Shown here in pieces: positions 8,268 to 16,437 of a stretch of 51,303 bases of DNA. Source of the stretch: Suilimivivens sp045586385 (GTDB lineage: Bacteria; Bacillota; Clostridia; Lachnospirales; Lachnospiraceae); assembly GCA_045586385.1 (NCBI GenBank), contig JAZNAE010000028.1, positions 1 to 51,303 of the forward strand, written 5' to 3'. Position 1 is the first letter of the stretch; each line of letters opens with the position of its first letter. Below the pieces are notes generated by a model. That model did not search any database. It was not told the DNA's origin and saw only the letters and a program-made list of their open reading frames with translations. A program made the position numbers and the translations under genes.

Positions 8268-8909
8268 ATGAAATTAATTATGGACAGCATTGTAACAGCA
8301 GTAGCAAATATCATTGTATTTTCAATGATTCCGTTTATTTGGTGGCTTATAAGACACCGTAAGAAGGAAAACTTCTTTAAGTGGCTTGGTTTTATCAAAC
8401 CGAAGCTTAACAGCAAGTGGTGGGTACTCATTATTTTTGCAGCAATCTATTATTTCTTTTACAAATTTGACTTTACGGTACTTGTCAGCAAAGAGTCTAT
8501 GGCAGTATTGGAAAGCAGTAGTGCAGTAACATCAAATGCATATGCGGGACTTGGTATGGCGGCAATTATTCCCGCATTTATTACCAATTTTATTGCAAAT
8601 GGTGTTGGCGAAGAAATTTTATACCGTGGATTTTTAAATAAGCGTTTGTGTAATAAGCTGGGGGCAGTGAAGGGAAGCACCGTGCAGGCAGTATTGTTTG
8701 CACTCATGCATAATGTGTTATATGTGGTTGGTGGTGTGCCTGTCGGAATAGATTTCCATATTTGGATGTTTATATTCACAGGTGCTGCAGCATTGCTATT
8801 AGGCTTTTTAAATGAAAAAATATATAATGGTTCCATTATTCCCGGTATTATTTTGCATGGCGCAGGTAATTTCTTAAGTACAATGATGCTTGCGTTTGGC
8901 TTGCGTTAA
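8268..8909 (+). CDS. CPBP family intramembrane metalloprotease
   Basis: A 213-residue polytopic membrane protein with all CPBP (CAAX protease/bacteriocin-processing) motifs: EEILYR with E115, E116 and R120, FALMH with H148, and HGAGN with H197 and N201. About six hydrophobic segments surround them. These proteases cleave within the membrane; bacterial members process peptides or confer self-immunity to bacteriocins. No bacteriocin gene is visible nearby, so its target is unknown. AAAAGGAG precedes the ATG. No plus-strand terminator with a U-tract is seen after it. Confidence 0.85.
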   Translation: MKLIMDSIVTAVANIIVFSMIPFIWWLIRHRKKENFFKWLGFIKPKLNSKWWVLIIFAAIYYFFYKFDFTVLVSKESMAVLESSSAVTSNAYAGLGMAAIIPAFITNFIANGVGEEILYRGFLNKRLCNKLGAVKGSTVQAVLFALMHNVLYVVGGVPVGIDFHIWMFIFTGAAALLLGFLNEKIYNGSIIPGIILHGAGNFLSTMMLAFGLR

Positions 8910-8925
8910 ATAGAATAAAGGCATG

Positions 8926-8964
8926 AAAAAAGCCCTTTCCTATTGTGTATAAATAAGAAAGGGC
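8926..8964 (-). terminator. Rho-independent terminator of the Rpn-type gene
   Basis: GCCCTTTC (8932-8939) pairs with GAAAGGGC (8957-8964). On the minus strand the stem is followed by six T residues (A-run 8926-8931 on the plus strand), so it ends the minus-strand gene that stops at 8971. It has no T-run on the plus strand. Confidence 0.8.
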
Positions 8965-8970
8965 AAAAGA

Positions 8971-9897
8971 TTATAAGTCAAATTCTTTGAATAAGGATTC
9001 CCGATAGGTTTTATCTTGTGCAGATTTAATGATATCGTCAGTACGATTTAGGGCAGCTAATTTGAGATTTAGTTGATTGATTTGTTCAATCCCTTTTGTG
9101 GCACCATCATTAAAACCATCATTAAAACCATCATCAAATCCTTCCTTATAGCCTTCATCACGTGCCATTCGTTCTACTTCCCATGATTTCATATAGTTTA
9201 TACCGGCTCCTTTCCTTTGTTTGATTTTGTCAACGAGCTTTGATACGGATGCAATATCACGGTTGGTTATATTGTCAACCGTAGATTTCTCTATGTATTT
9301 TAGCATATCTTTTAAAGATTGGCTAGGGTTTCCTTCGGTTCCCTTGGTATAAAGATATATTTTTTTTGCACCATCGTCATAGGGAATAGATAAATCTTCT
9401 TCACATTGATTGCGGATAGTATATACCATACGGTTTTTGTCAAAGGGGTCGTAGGGAAGAATCATGATAATAATTACATTTGGAAGTTTGTCATAATCGG
9501 AACCGCTAGATAATAATTGGGTGTCAATAAGTCCGTGATAATAGCGTGTGCGTTTAGGAAGTGTTCCTTTTTCATAAGAGTTGTTAGGTTCAATGTCGTA
9601 GATGTTTGGGATGATTTCAGCATCAGCCATTTCTCCGTTTAAGTCATCAACGACTTCCCGGATGTAAGCATCCAACCGGATACCATGTTTGTCAGTATCG
9701 ATACCTAATACATTCTTTTGAGGAATGATTTTGACATTTCGGATAGGTTTTCCAAGAATGGTCCGAAGAAGGATTCTGGCAAACTCTTCGCCATCGTTTT
9801 CCTGAGAGAGCATCTCCTGAAAGAGAAAATTGTCAATCAGGTTTAAATCCTGAAGTTTGCGAAAATCCCGGTGTTTAGTTGTTGTGTTTTGTTGCAT
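8971..9897 (-). CDS. Rpn-family recombination-promoting nuclease / PD-(D/E)XK transposase-like protein
   Basis: A 308-residue protein of the PD-(D/E)XK transposase-like (Rpn) family. Visible features are the N-terminal LQDLNLIDNFLFQEML helix, LLRTILGKPIRNVKIIPQ, the active-site-like GIRLDAYIREVVDDLNGEMADAEI (D...x(n)...D-A-E), and RTRYYHGLIDTQLLSSG, all typical of this family. The frame opens at 9996, but AAGGAG lies eight bases before the ATG whose first base is 9897. The C-terminus has a short repeat (FDDGFNDGFNDG) encoded by 12-bp DNA repeats. Such genes are often multicopy in Lachnospiraceae and are DNA-damaging nucleases rather than movable elements on their own. Confidence 0.85.
   Translation of the reverse strand: MQQNTTTKHRDFRKLQDLNLIDNFLFQEMLSQENDGEEFARILLRTILGKPIRNVKIIPQKNVLGIDTDKHGIRLDAYIREVVDDLNGEMADAEIIPNIYDIEPNNSYEKGTLPKRTRYYHGLIDTQLLSSGSDYDKLPNVIIIMILPYDPFDKNRMVYTIRNQCEEDLSIPYDDGAKKIYLYTKGTEGNPSQSLKDMLKYIEKSTVDNITNRDIASVSKLVDKIKQRKGAGINYMKSWEVERMARDEGYKEGFDDGFNDGFNDGATKGIEQINQLNLKLAALNRTDDIIKSAQDKTYRESLFKEFDL
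9109..9144 (-). repeat. 12-bp tandem repeats in the Rpn-type gene
   Basis: ATTAAAACCATC occurs twice exactly (9109-9120, 9121-9132), followed by a degenerate third copy, ATCAAATCCTTC. The unit is a multiple of three, so copy-number change alters the protein by D-G-F-N blocks without frameshift. Confidence 0.7.
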
Positions 9898-10076
9898 AGG
9901 CAAAACTCCTTTCATAAAAGATAAATGATTGAATAAAATGGCGAAACGCCTGAGCTTCTGAGCGAAGCTTGATACAGCATAGAATATTTGCTGCAATAAA
10001 TAAGAATTGTCGAGAAAGACTTTCTTAGATATAGAACAAGTATATATTGTTTTGTATATACAGTCAAGAATACTTG

Positions 10077-10104
10077 TTGTGTATGGAAATGAATATGATA
10101 TAAT
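10077..10104 (+). promoter_or_regulatory. Promoter of dcd
   Basis: TTGTGT (10077-10082), a 16-base spacer and a consensus TATAAT (10099-10104) precede dcd. AAAGGAG at 10124-10130 is seven bases before the ATG at 10138, so the leader is short. Confidence 0.65.
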
Positions 10105-10137
10105 TTTATTAATGTGTTGTAAAAAAGGAGTATAGAT

Positions 10138-10674
10138 ATGATTCTATCAGACATAACAATTTCTAAAATGTTAAAGGAAGGGACTCTTACAATAGAACCC
10201 ATCACAGAAGAACAGATACAGCCTGCAAGTGTTGATGTACGTTTGGGAAATACCTTCAGTATTGTAGAAGATTCCTCAGCAGGAATTATCACGCTGAATG
10301 AGCAGATTAAATACAAGACTATTCAGACAGATACGTATGTGCTACTTCCCGGTCAGTTTGTACTTGCAACTACTATGGAATATTTTGAACTGCCCAATAA
10401 TTTGACAGCCTTTGTAGAAGGCAGAAGTTCGCTTGGGCGTATGGGACTGTTTATACAAAATGCCGGATGGGTAGACCCCGGTTTTAAGGGAGAAATCACA
10501 CTGGAATTATTTAATGCGAATCGCTGTGCCATTGAGTTAAAAGCAGGGCGCAGAGTTGGACAACTTGTGTTTGCAGAGATGGATCAGGATGCGTTAAATC
10601 CTTACAATGGTAAGTATCAAGGACAAAAAGGAGCTACTGGCTCCAGAGTTTTTATGGATAATATGAAGGGATAA
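10138..10674 (+). CDS. dcd: dCTP deaminase
   Basis: A 178-residue enzyme that deaminates dCTP to dUTP in thymidylate supply. The dUTPase-like fold motifs are clear: PASVDVRLGNTF near residue 31, the loop EGRSSLGRMGLFIQNAG, and WVDPGFKGEITLELFN, holding the catalytic glutamate, then AGRRVGQLVF. Length matches the monofunctional Dcd family (a bifunctional dCTP deaminase/dUTPase is not excluded by sequence alone). It has its own promoter and RBS. The next gene, argJ, begins about 100 bp later after a short weak hairpin with a T-run. Confidence 0.93.
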   Translation: MILSDITISKMLKEGTLTIEPITEEQIQPASVDVRLGNTFSIVEDSSAGIITLNEQIKYKTIQTDTYVLLPGQFVLATTMEYFELPNNLTAFVEGRSSLGRMGLFIQNAGWVDPGFKGEITLELFNANRCAIELKAGRRVGQLVFAEMDQDALNPYNGKYQGQKGATGSRVFMDNMKG

Positions 10675-10777
10675 AATCCCAATTTCTACTTTTCTATTAT
10701 TCGAAATAATGCTATGATGGTATTCGATTGAGGAAATGATACTGCTACGGCAGTTTTTAAGAAAGGATAGTATACAT

Positions 10778-12001
10778 ATGAAAGTAAGAACAGGTGGTGT
10801 TACCGCAGCAAAAGGTTTTGCGGCAGCAGGCGTAGAAGCAGAAATTAAGTATAAGAACAGAAAAGATATGGCAATGATTTACAGCCAGAGACCTTGTGTG
10901 GTAGCAGGAACCTTTACGACCAATGTGGTAAAGGCAGCACCTGTACTTTGGGATAAGAAGGTTGTGGAGGAGTCACCTTTTGCACAGGCTGTTGTAGTCA
11001 ATGCGGGGATTGCTAATGCATGTACCGGAGAAGAAGGCTTTTCTTATTGTCAGCAGACAGCAAAAGCAGCAGCTAAGGTGCTGAATGTACCGGAGGATGC
11101 TGTACTCGTAGCATCTACAGGTGTTATCGGTATGCAGCTTCCCATTGACAGAATTACGGCAGGCGTAGAGAAACTTGCAAAAGCAAAGGATGAGACCTTA
11201 GAGGCAGGTACACTGGCAGCAGAGGCAATCATGACAACAGATACCATTTCTAAGCAGGTGGCAGTTGAAATTGAAGTTGGCGGCGCAAAAGTAACAATCG
11301 GTGGTATGAGCAAAGGCTCCGGAATGATTCATCCCAATATGTGTACCATGCTTGGATTTGTGACAACCGATGCGGTTATTACAAAAGATGCTCTGACTAA
11401 AGCAGTCAAGGAAGATGTGGTAGACACATTTAATATGATTTCCGTTGATGGTGATACTTCTACCAACGACACCTTGCTTGTACTGGCAAACGGCATGGCA
11501 GAGAATCCTGAAATACAGATAGGAACACCCGAATATGAAGAATTTAAGGCAGCGCTTCATTATGTGAATGAAACCCTTGCGAAAATGATGGCAGGTGACG
11601 GAGAAGGAGCCACAGCTCTTCTTGAGGTAAAAGTTACAAAGGCAGATACCAAAGAAAATGCACGTATTTTAAGCAAATCCGTTGTATGCTCCAGTTTGGT
11701 TAAGGCAATGATTTACGGACATGATGCCAATGCGGGAAGAATTCTTTGTGCACTTGGCTATTCAGGAGTGCAGTTCAACCCTGAAAAGATTGATTTATAT
11801 TTTGAAAGTAAGGCAGGCAAGATTAAAATATATGAAGATGGAGTTTCTACCGGATATGATGAAGAGGAAGCAACCAAAATCTTATCGGAGCCGGAAGTGA
11901 CCGTGTTGGTCGATATGAAAATGGGCGAAGAAACCGCCACCGCTTGGGGTTGTGATTTAACCTACGACTATGTTAAAATTAACGCAGATTACAGAAGTTA
12001 A
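10778..12001 (+). CDS. argJ: Bifunctional glutamate N-acetyltransferase / amino-acid N-acetyltransferase
   Basis: A 407-residue ArgJ, which moves acetyl from N-acetylornithine to glutamate (and may use acetyl-CoA), closing the cyclic arginine pathway. The signature KGSGMIHPNMCTMLGFVTTDA holds the threonine nucleophile created by autocleavage; the residue before it is Cys rather than the usual Ala. The frame opens upstream at 10736, but GAAAGGA lies before the ATG at 10778, giving the usual N-terminus KVRTGGVTAAKGF. The expected upstream partner argC is absent here. A 690-bp insertion-like stretch separates it from argB. Confidence 0.95.
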   Translation: MKVRTGGVTAAKGFAAAGVEAEIKYKNRKDMAMIYSQRPCVVAGTFTTNVVKAAPVLWDKKVVEESPFAQAVVVNAGIANACTGEEGFSYCQQTAKAAAKVLNVPEDAVLVASTGVIGMQLPIDRITAGVEKLAKAKDETLEAGTLAAEAIMTTDTISKQVAVEIEVGGAKVTIGGMSKGSGMIHPNMCTMLGFVTTDAVITKDALTKAVKEDVVDTFNMISVDGDTSTNDTLLVLANGMAENPEIQIGTPEYEEFKAALHYVNETLAKMMAGDGEGATALLEVKVTKADTKENARILSKSVVCSSLVKAMIYGHDANAGRILCALGYSGVQFNPEKIDLYFESKAGKIKIYEDGVSTGYDEEEATKILSEPEVTVLVDMKMGEETATAWGCDLTYDYVKINADYRS

Positions 12002-12123
12002 TTTATGTTGATTTTTTGGATAAAAAGACAATAGATTTTTTCAAAGGTTTGTGATATGTTGATATTTAAGTATTAGAGCATTTCTATTAATAAATTATCT
12101 TTTAGCACATCAGGAGAATTCTA

Positions 12124-12513
12124 TTGTATATGTTTTATTCACTCGGCAGAATTAGTATTCCTATTATAGAAATTATAGAAAAACATTTTGAGAATATTGC
12201 AACTGATGAAACGATTGTAACGCATGAGAGATATGAGCATATTTTACAAAATCATCCGCAAGATGTAGGGTTGTTTGAAAAGTATGGGAAGATGTGTATT
12301 GAAGAACCTGATTTGGTTATTCGCGATTTGAAGAATGAAGCTACGCTCTTTATGATAAAGAAATTACCGGAAACAAATCTTAATGTGGTTATCAGACTGG
12401 CACTTCATGGAGATGGTGAAAATAGGAAGAATTCTGTAATGACATTTTATCGGATACGTGAAAAGAATTTAAAGAAATTGGCAAGTAACAATAAACTTCT
12501 TTACAGTAAATAA
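12124..12513 (+). CDS. PBECR-like (phage Barnase-EndoU-ColicinE5/D-RelE) nuclease-fold protein
   Basis: A 129-residue protein that resembles PBECR-type RNase folds: VTHERYEHILQNHP is like the family helix with a conserved His, followed by MCIEEPDLVIRDLKNEATLFM (I-x-x-P-D-x-I pattern), strands LNVVIRLAL and SVMTFYRIREKNLKKL. AGGAG at 12112-12116 sits seven bases before TTG at 12124; the ATG at 12130 is 13 bases away, so the TTG start is chosen. Such domains are known from phage and polymorphic toxins and from stand-alone proteins of unknown role. It lies alone between argJ and argB; no antitoxin is visible. Family assignment is by pattern and memory only. Confidence 0.6.
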   Translation: MYMFYSLGRISIPIIEIIEKHFENIATDETIVTHERYEHILQNHPQDVGLFEKYGKMCIEEPDLVIRDLKNEATLFMIKKLPETNLNVVIRLALHGDGENRKNSVMTFYRIREKNLKKLASNNKLLYSK

Positions 12514-12558
12514 GTTGCAGGCTATAATAAAGTTACAAAAGACATATAATCAATATAG

Positions 12559-12659
12559 CCAAGTATTTATTTGAAGTAGAGATTGTGCTGCTACACACCC
12601 ACGTGGTTAAAAAGAAATGCAGGAAGGGGCACACCTGCCAAATAAATACTTGGTTTTTT
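12559..12659 (+). ncRNA. Candidate structured RNA / regulatory leader upstream of argB
   Basis: A perfect 15-bp inverted repeat (12559-12573 CCAAGTATTTATTTG with 12639-12653 CAAATAAATACTTGG) encloses 65 bases and is followed at once by TTTTTT (12654-12659). Inside it, GTAG (12576-12579) pairs with CTAC (12591-12594), and GCAGG (12619-12623) with CCTGC (12634-12638). The two hairpin loops share TGTGC (12584-12588) and GCACA (12629-12633), which could form a loop-loop contact. CCACGTGG (12599-12606) lies in the joining segment. The closing stem plus T-run looks like a terminator with a structured insert, 30 bases before argB. I do not recognise a known riboswitch class; it could instead be a terminator or a small palindromic element. 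Confidence 0.55.
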
Positions 12660-12688
12660 GATGCAAAAGGATATAAAGGAGAAAAGTC

Positions 12689-13588
12689 ATGGACATGGAA
12701 AAGATTATGAAAAAAGCGGAGGTTCTGATTGAAGCACTTCCTTACATACAGAAATTTAACCGTAAAATTATCGTTGTAAAGTACGGCGGCAGTGCTATGA
12801 GCAATGAAGAGTTACAGAAAAATGTCATTAAGGATGTAACCCTTCTTAAACTGGTAGGCTTCAAGCCCATTATTGTACATGGTGGCGGTAAGGAAATCAG
12901 CCGTTGGGTAGAAAAAACCGGAAAAGAAGCACAGTTTATTAACGGTCTTCGTGTAACTGATGAAGAAACCATGGAAATTGCGGAAATGGTTCTTAATAAG
13001 GTAAACAAGAGATTGGTTACTATGGTAGAAGAGCTTGGTGTGAAGGCTGTGGGTATCAGCGGCAAGGACGGAAGACTCTTAAATGTAGAGAAGAAATATG
13101 CAGACGGACAGGACATCGGTTTTGTGGGTGATGTAAAAGAAGTAAATGCAAAGATTCTCTATGATTTACTTGAGAATGATTATTTGCCCATAGTAGCGCC
13201 TATCGGTCTTGGAGATAACTGTGATACCTATAATATCAATGCAGACGATGCGGCTTGTGCCATTGCAAAGGCAGTAGGTGCTGATAAGTTGGTATTCCTT
13301 ACAGATATTGAAGGGCTTTACAAGGATATTAATGACAAGTCTTCATTTATTTCCAGAATTACAGCCACAGAAGCTGACGAACTGATTGAAGAGGGCTTTA
13401 TTGGTGGCGGTATGCTTCCTAAGTTAAATAACTGTACATCAGCTATCAAGAATGGTGTAAACAGAGTACATATTTTGGATGGAAGAATTGCACATTGTCT
13501 GCTCCTTGAAATCTTCACCAACGAAGGAATCGGAACAGCGATTATTAAAGACGAAGACAAGGCACTTATGAATGAAAAGGATGCCTGA
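12689..13588 (+). CDS. argB: Acetylglutamate kinase
   Basis: A 299-residue NAGK that phosphorylates N-acetylglutamate with ATP, the second step of arginine synthesis. It shows VVKYGGSAM at the ATP site, PIIVHGGGKEISRW for the acetylglutamate site, GLRVTDEETM, and the C-terminal NINADDAACAIAKAVGADKLVFLTDIEGLY block with IGGGMLPKL. The N-terminal helix EKIMKKAEVLIEALPYIQKF before the first strand fits the arginine-sensitive hexameric type, so feedback inhibition is likely. AAGGAG precedes the ATG. argD starts 20 bp after its stop codon. Confidence 0.96.
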   Translation: MDMEKIMKKAEVLIEALPYIQKFNRKIIVVKYGGSAMSNEELQKNVIKDVTLLKLVGFKPIIVHGGGKEISRWVEKTGKEAQFINGLRVTDEETMEIAEMVLNKVNKRLVTMVEELGVKAVGISGKDGRLLNVEKKYADGQDIGFVGDVKEVNAKILYDLLENDYLPIVAPIGLGDNCDTYNINADDAACAIAKAVGADKLVFLTDIEGLYKDINDKSSFISRITATEADELIEEGFIGGGMLPKLNNCTSAIKNGVNRVHILDGRIAHCLLLEIFTNEGIGTAIIKDEDKALMNEKDA

Positions 13589-13607
13589 TTCTAAGAGAGG
13601 TATTATC

Positions 13608-14798
13608 ATGGAAAATATGAAAGAATATATTGAAGAGGCAGAGAAAGCCCTGCTACATACCTACAACCGTTATCAGGTGGTACTTGATAAGGGAGACGGT
13701 GTATATTTGTACGATATTGAAGGAAAGAAGTATCTTGATTTTTGCTCCGGTATTGCAGTGTTTGCTCTTGGATACAATAATAAGAAATATAACGATGCCT
13801 TAAAAGCACAGATCGATAAACTGCTTCATACGTCTAATTATTATTACAATGTACCGGCAATTGAAGCGGCTAAAAAAATGAAAAAAGTTTCCGGTATGGA
13901 CAGAATCTTTTTCACCAACAGTGGTGCCGAGGCCATTGAAGGTGCCATTAAGGCAGCAAGAAAATATGCTTATCTTAAGGATGGTTCCACAGATCATGAG
14001 ATTATTGCCATGGAACATTCCTTCCATGGAAGAACCATGGGGGCACTTTCCGTTACCGGAAACCCTAAATATAGAGAGGCATTTCAGCCCATGATTGGCA
14101 ATATCCGTTTTGCACAGATGAATGATTTTGAAAGCGTTCTTGCAAATGTAACGGATAAGACCTGTGCTATATTGTTTGAAACTGTACAGGGTGAGGGTGG
14201 TATTTACCCTGCAACATGCGAATTTATGGAAAAGGTGAAAGCCCTTTGTGAAGAAAAGGATATTCTTCTTATCTTAGATGAAATTCAGTGCGGTATGGGA
14301 CGTACCGGCACCATGTTTGCATGGCAGAAGTATGGTATCAAACCTGATATTATGACCACAGCGAAAGCACTTGGCTGCGGTGTGCCGGTAGGTGCGTTTA
14401 TGATGACAGAAAAGGTGGGACAAAATTCTCTTACCAGCGGTGATCACGGCACTACCTACGGCGGTAATCCATTTGCGGCAGCAGCTATTAATGCGGTAAT
14501 AGACTTGTTTGAAGAAAATCATGTGCTTGATAACGTAAATGAAGTGGCACCTTATTTAGAGAAAAAACTGGATGAGTTGGCAGCAAAGCATGACTGCATT
14601 GTAACAAGACGAGGTGCAGGGCTTATGCAGGGGCTTGTATTTAATAAGCCTGTGGGAGAAATAATTTCCAAGGCACTTGAGAATGGTTTGATTTTGATAA
14701 ATGCCGGAACGGATATTATCCGTTTTGTGCCGCCTCTTATAATTTCAAAAGAGAATGTTGATGAGATGATGACCATTTTGGAAAAATGTATTGCATAA
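13608..14798 (+). CDS. argD: Acetylornithine aminotransferase
   Basis: A 396-residue class-III PLP aminotransferase of arginine synthesis, converting N-acetylglutamate semialdehyde to N-acetylornithine. Seen are the substrate/PLP motifs NSGAEAIEGAIKAARKY, ILDEIQCGMGRTG and TAKALGCGVPVGAF, with the Schiff-base lysine at K253. The frame opens at 13572, inside argB, but GAGAGG before the ATG at 13608 and the usual N-terminus MENMKEYIEEAEKALLHTYNRY support the later start. The related succinyl-ornithine activity cannot be excluded, but argB/argJ context supports arginine. Confidence 0.95.
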   Translation: MENMKEYIEEAEKALLHTYNRYQVVLDKGDGVYLYDIEGKKYLDFCSGIAVFALGYNNKKYNDALKAQIDKLLHTSNYYYNVPAIEAAKKMKKVSGMDRIFFTNSGAEAIEGAIKAARKYAYLKDGSTDHEIIAMEHSFHGRTMGALSVTGNPKYREAFQPMIGNIRFAQMNDFESVLANVTDKTCAILFETVQGEGGIYPATCEFMEKVKALCEEKDILLILDEIQCGMGRTGTMFAWQKYGIKPDIMTTAKALGCGVPVGAFMMTEKVGQNSLTSGDHGTTYGGNPFAAAAINAVIDLFEENHVLDNVNEVAPYLEKKLDELAAKHDCIVTRRGAGLMQGLVFNKPVGEIISKALENGLILINAGTDIIRFVPPLIISKENVDEMMTILEKCIA

Positions 14799-14824
14799 CA
14801 ATGAACTGAGAGAGGATAGGACAA

Positions 14825-16372
14825 ATGAGTCTTAAAAAGCGACTGAAATCCATAGGTATTATAGCCGTTATGGCAGGACTTGTTTTTGCGGCAGCAACAT
14901 GGGGAACCCGGATAGGAAGCGGTGAAGATGCGGAAATGCCTTTTGCTTCAGAAGGAAAAGATACATTATATCTTTGGTATACGGATGAAACACTTACATC
15001 CTATTTAAGTGGTGCAGCGGTAACTTATAACGAAACCCATGATGTGCGTGTAGTACCGGTATTGACTCCGGGACTAGAATATTTGGAAACGATTAATGCA
15101 GCTTCTTTGACAGAAGAAGTACCTGACATGTTTGTGGTGAGCCATGATTCTTTGGAAAAAGCATATCTGGCAGGCTTGGCAGAAGAAGTAAAGCCGGCCG
15201 AAGGCTTTGTGATGGAAAATACTTATATTGGAACAGGGATACAGGCAGCTACTTACAAGGATAAAATTATCGGATATCCTTTCTATTTTGAAACCAGTTC
15301 TCTTTTGTATAATAAGACGTATTTAGAGCAGATGGCACAAAAGCAGATAGAGGCGGAAGCTGATCTTGAAGAGGCACAGGAAGCGGAAAAGGAACTTGAG
15401 GAAAACGGTCCTGAGCAGAGTGATGGCGGTTTGGACGAAGGAATGTCTGACTTACCGGTAGAATCAACAGGTGAAGAAGAGAAGACAGAAATTTCCGAAG
15501 AAGAGAAGGCACAGATAGAGCAAAAAATGCAGGAACTTTTGCCTGCGACCATAGAAGATATCAAAAAAATTGCAGATAGTTATGACGCACCGGAAGGTGT
15601 AGAAGCTATTTTTAAGTGGGATGTAACTGATATTTTTTATAATTATTTCTTTATCGGCGATACCATTAATATGGGCGGAGAAGCCGGCTGGGATATTTCC
15701 CAAATTGATATATATAATGAAAATGCTATCGAGAGTATGCGGGCGTACGAAGAACTCAATCAATTCTTTTCTATTGATACCAGTGAAATTGATTATGAAA
15801 AAGTGATTGATGAATTTGTGTCTGGAAAAGTAGTATTTACAGTTGCGACAACGGATGTGGTGGCAAAACTGGAACAGGCGAAGGAAGATGGCTTATTTGC
15901 TTTCGAGTACGGAATATTGGAAACACCGGATATAGATGAGAAGATTTCTACGCGTTCTCTTTCCATGACAAACTGTGTAGCGATTAACGGATACGGAGAC
16001 CACAGGGAAGAAGCAAATGATTTTGCACGTTTTCTGACGGCAGAGTATAGTGATATTCTTTATGCACGAAGCGGTAAGGTCTCAGCACTTCAAAATGCAG
16101 ATTATGGATATGAAGCATTGCAAGTGTTTGCAAAGGAATATGAGAATTCTATTTCCATGCCCAAGATGATAGAAACCAGTAATTTCTGGATACAGCTTGA
16201 AGTTGTGTTTGCACAGGTTTGGGATGGTGCAGACGCCAATATGGAGTTGAAACATCTTTCAGAGCAAATGATACAGCAGATTACCGGTAGGGAATATGTA
16301 GAAGAATATATCAGGGAGCCGGAAAAGCAGAAAGAAGAGACAGAAGCGGAAGAGCAGGATACGGAATCATAG
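14825..16372 (+). CDS. Extracellular solute-binding protein with acidic insert (no cognate transporter)
   Basis: A 515-residue protein with an N-terminal signal or anchor segment (IGIIAVMAGLVFAAATWG) but no lipobox cysteine. The remainder resembles family 1 carbohydrate-type binding proteins: LYLWYTDETLTSYLSGAAVTYNETHDVRVVPV, then PDMFVVSHDSLEKAYLAGL, and the C-terminal FARFLTAEYSDILYARSGKVSALQNA. Between about residues 173 and 239 it carries a long Glu-rich segment (EAEADLEEAQEAEKELEENG and onward), which is unusual and may form a coiled coil. No ABC permease or ATPase gene lies near, so its partner is elsewhere or it is not a transporter component. Confidence 0.75.
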   Translation: MSLKKRLKSIGIIAVMAGLVFAAATWGTRIGSGEDAEMPFASEGKDTLYLWYTDETLTSYLSGAAVTYNETHDVRVVPVLTPGLEYLETINAASLTEEVPDMFVVSHDSLEKAYLAGLAEEVKPAEGFVMENTYIGTGIQAATYKDKIIGYPFYFETSSLLYNKTYLEQMAQKQIEAEADLEEAQEAEKELEENGPEQSDGGLDEGMSDLPVESTGEEEKTEISEEEKAQIEQKMQELLPATIEDIKKIADSYDAPEGVEAIFKWDVTDIFYNYFFIGDTINMGGEAGWDISQIDIYNENAIESMRAYEELNQFFSIDTSEIDYEKVIDEFVSGKVVFTVATTDVVAKLEQAKEDGLFAFEYGILETPDIDEKISTRSLSMTNCVAINGYGDHREEANDFARFLTAEYSDILYARSGKVSALQNADYGYEALQVFAKEYENSISMPKMIETSNFWIQLEVVFAQVWDGADANMELKHLSEQMIQQITGREYVEEYIREPEKQKEETEAEEQDTES

Positions 16373-16437
16373 TTTAATAAAACGAATAAAAACCAATGAT
16401 ATGGGTATGCTTATAAAATAAAAGCGAGGAGGCTCAT

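Noticed and set aside
8971..9897. Complete mobile element around the Rpn-type gene
   Set aside because: No terminal inverted repeats or target duplication seen; Rpn-type proteins are often not flanked by IS ends.
10740..10760. Terminator before argJ (ACTGC-TACG-GCAGT with TTTTT)
   Set aside because: Only five base pairs; could be a weak attenuator but not enough to list as a feature.
12559..12659. T-box or lysine riboswitch upstream of argB
   Set aside because: No T-box antiterminator sequence (GGGTGGNACCGCG) and no lysine aptamer core; only stem and loop complementarity are visible.
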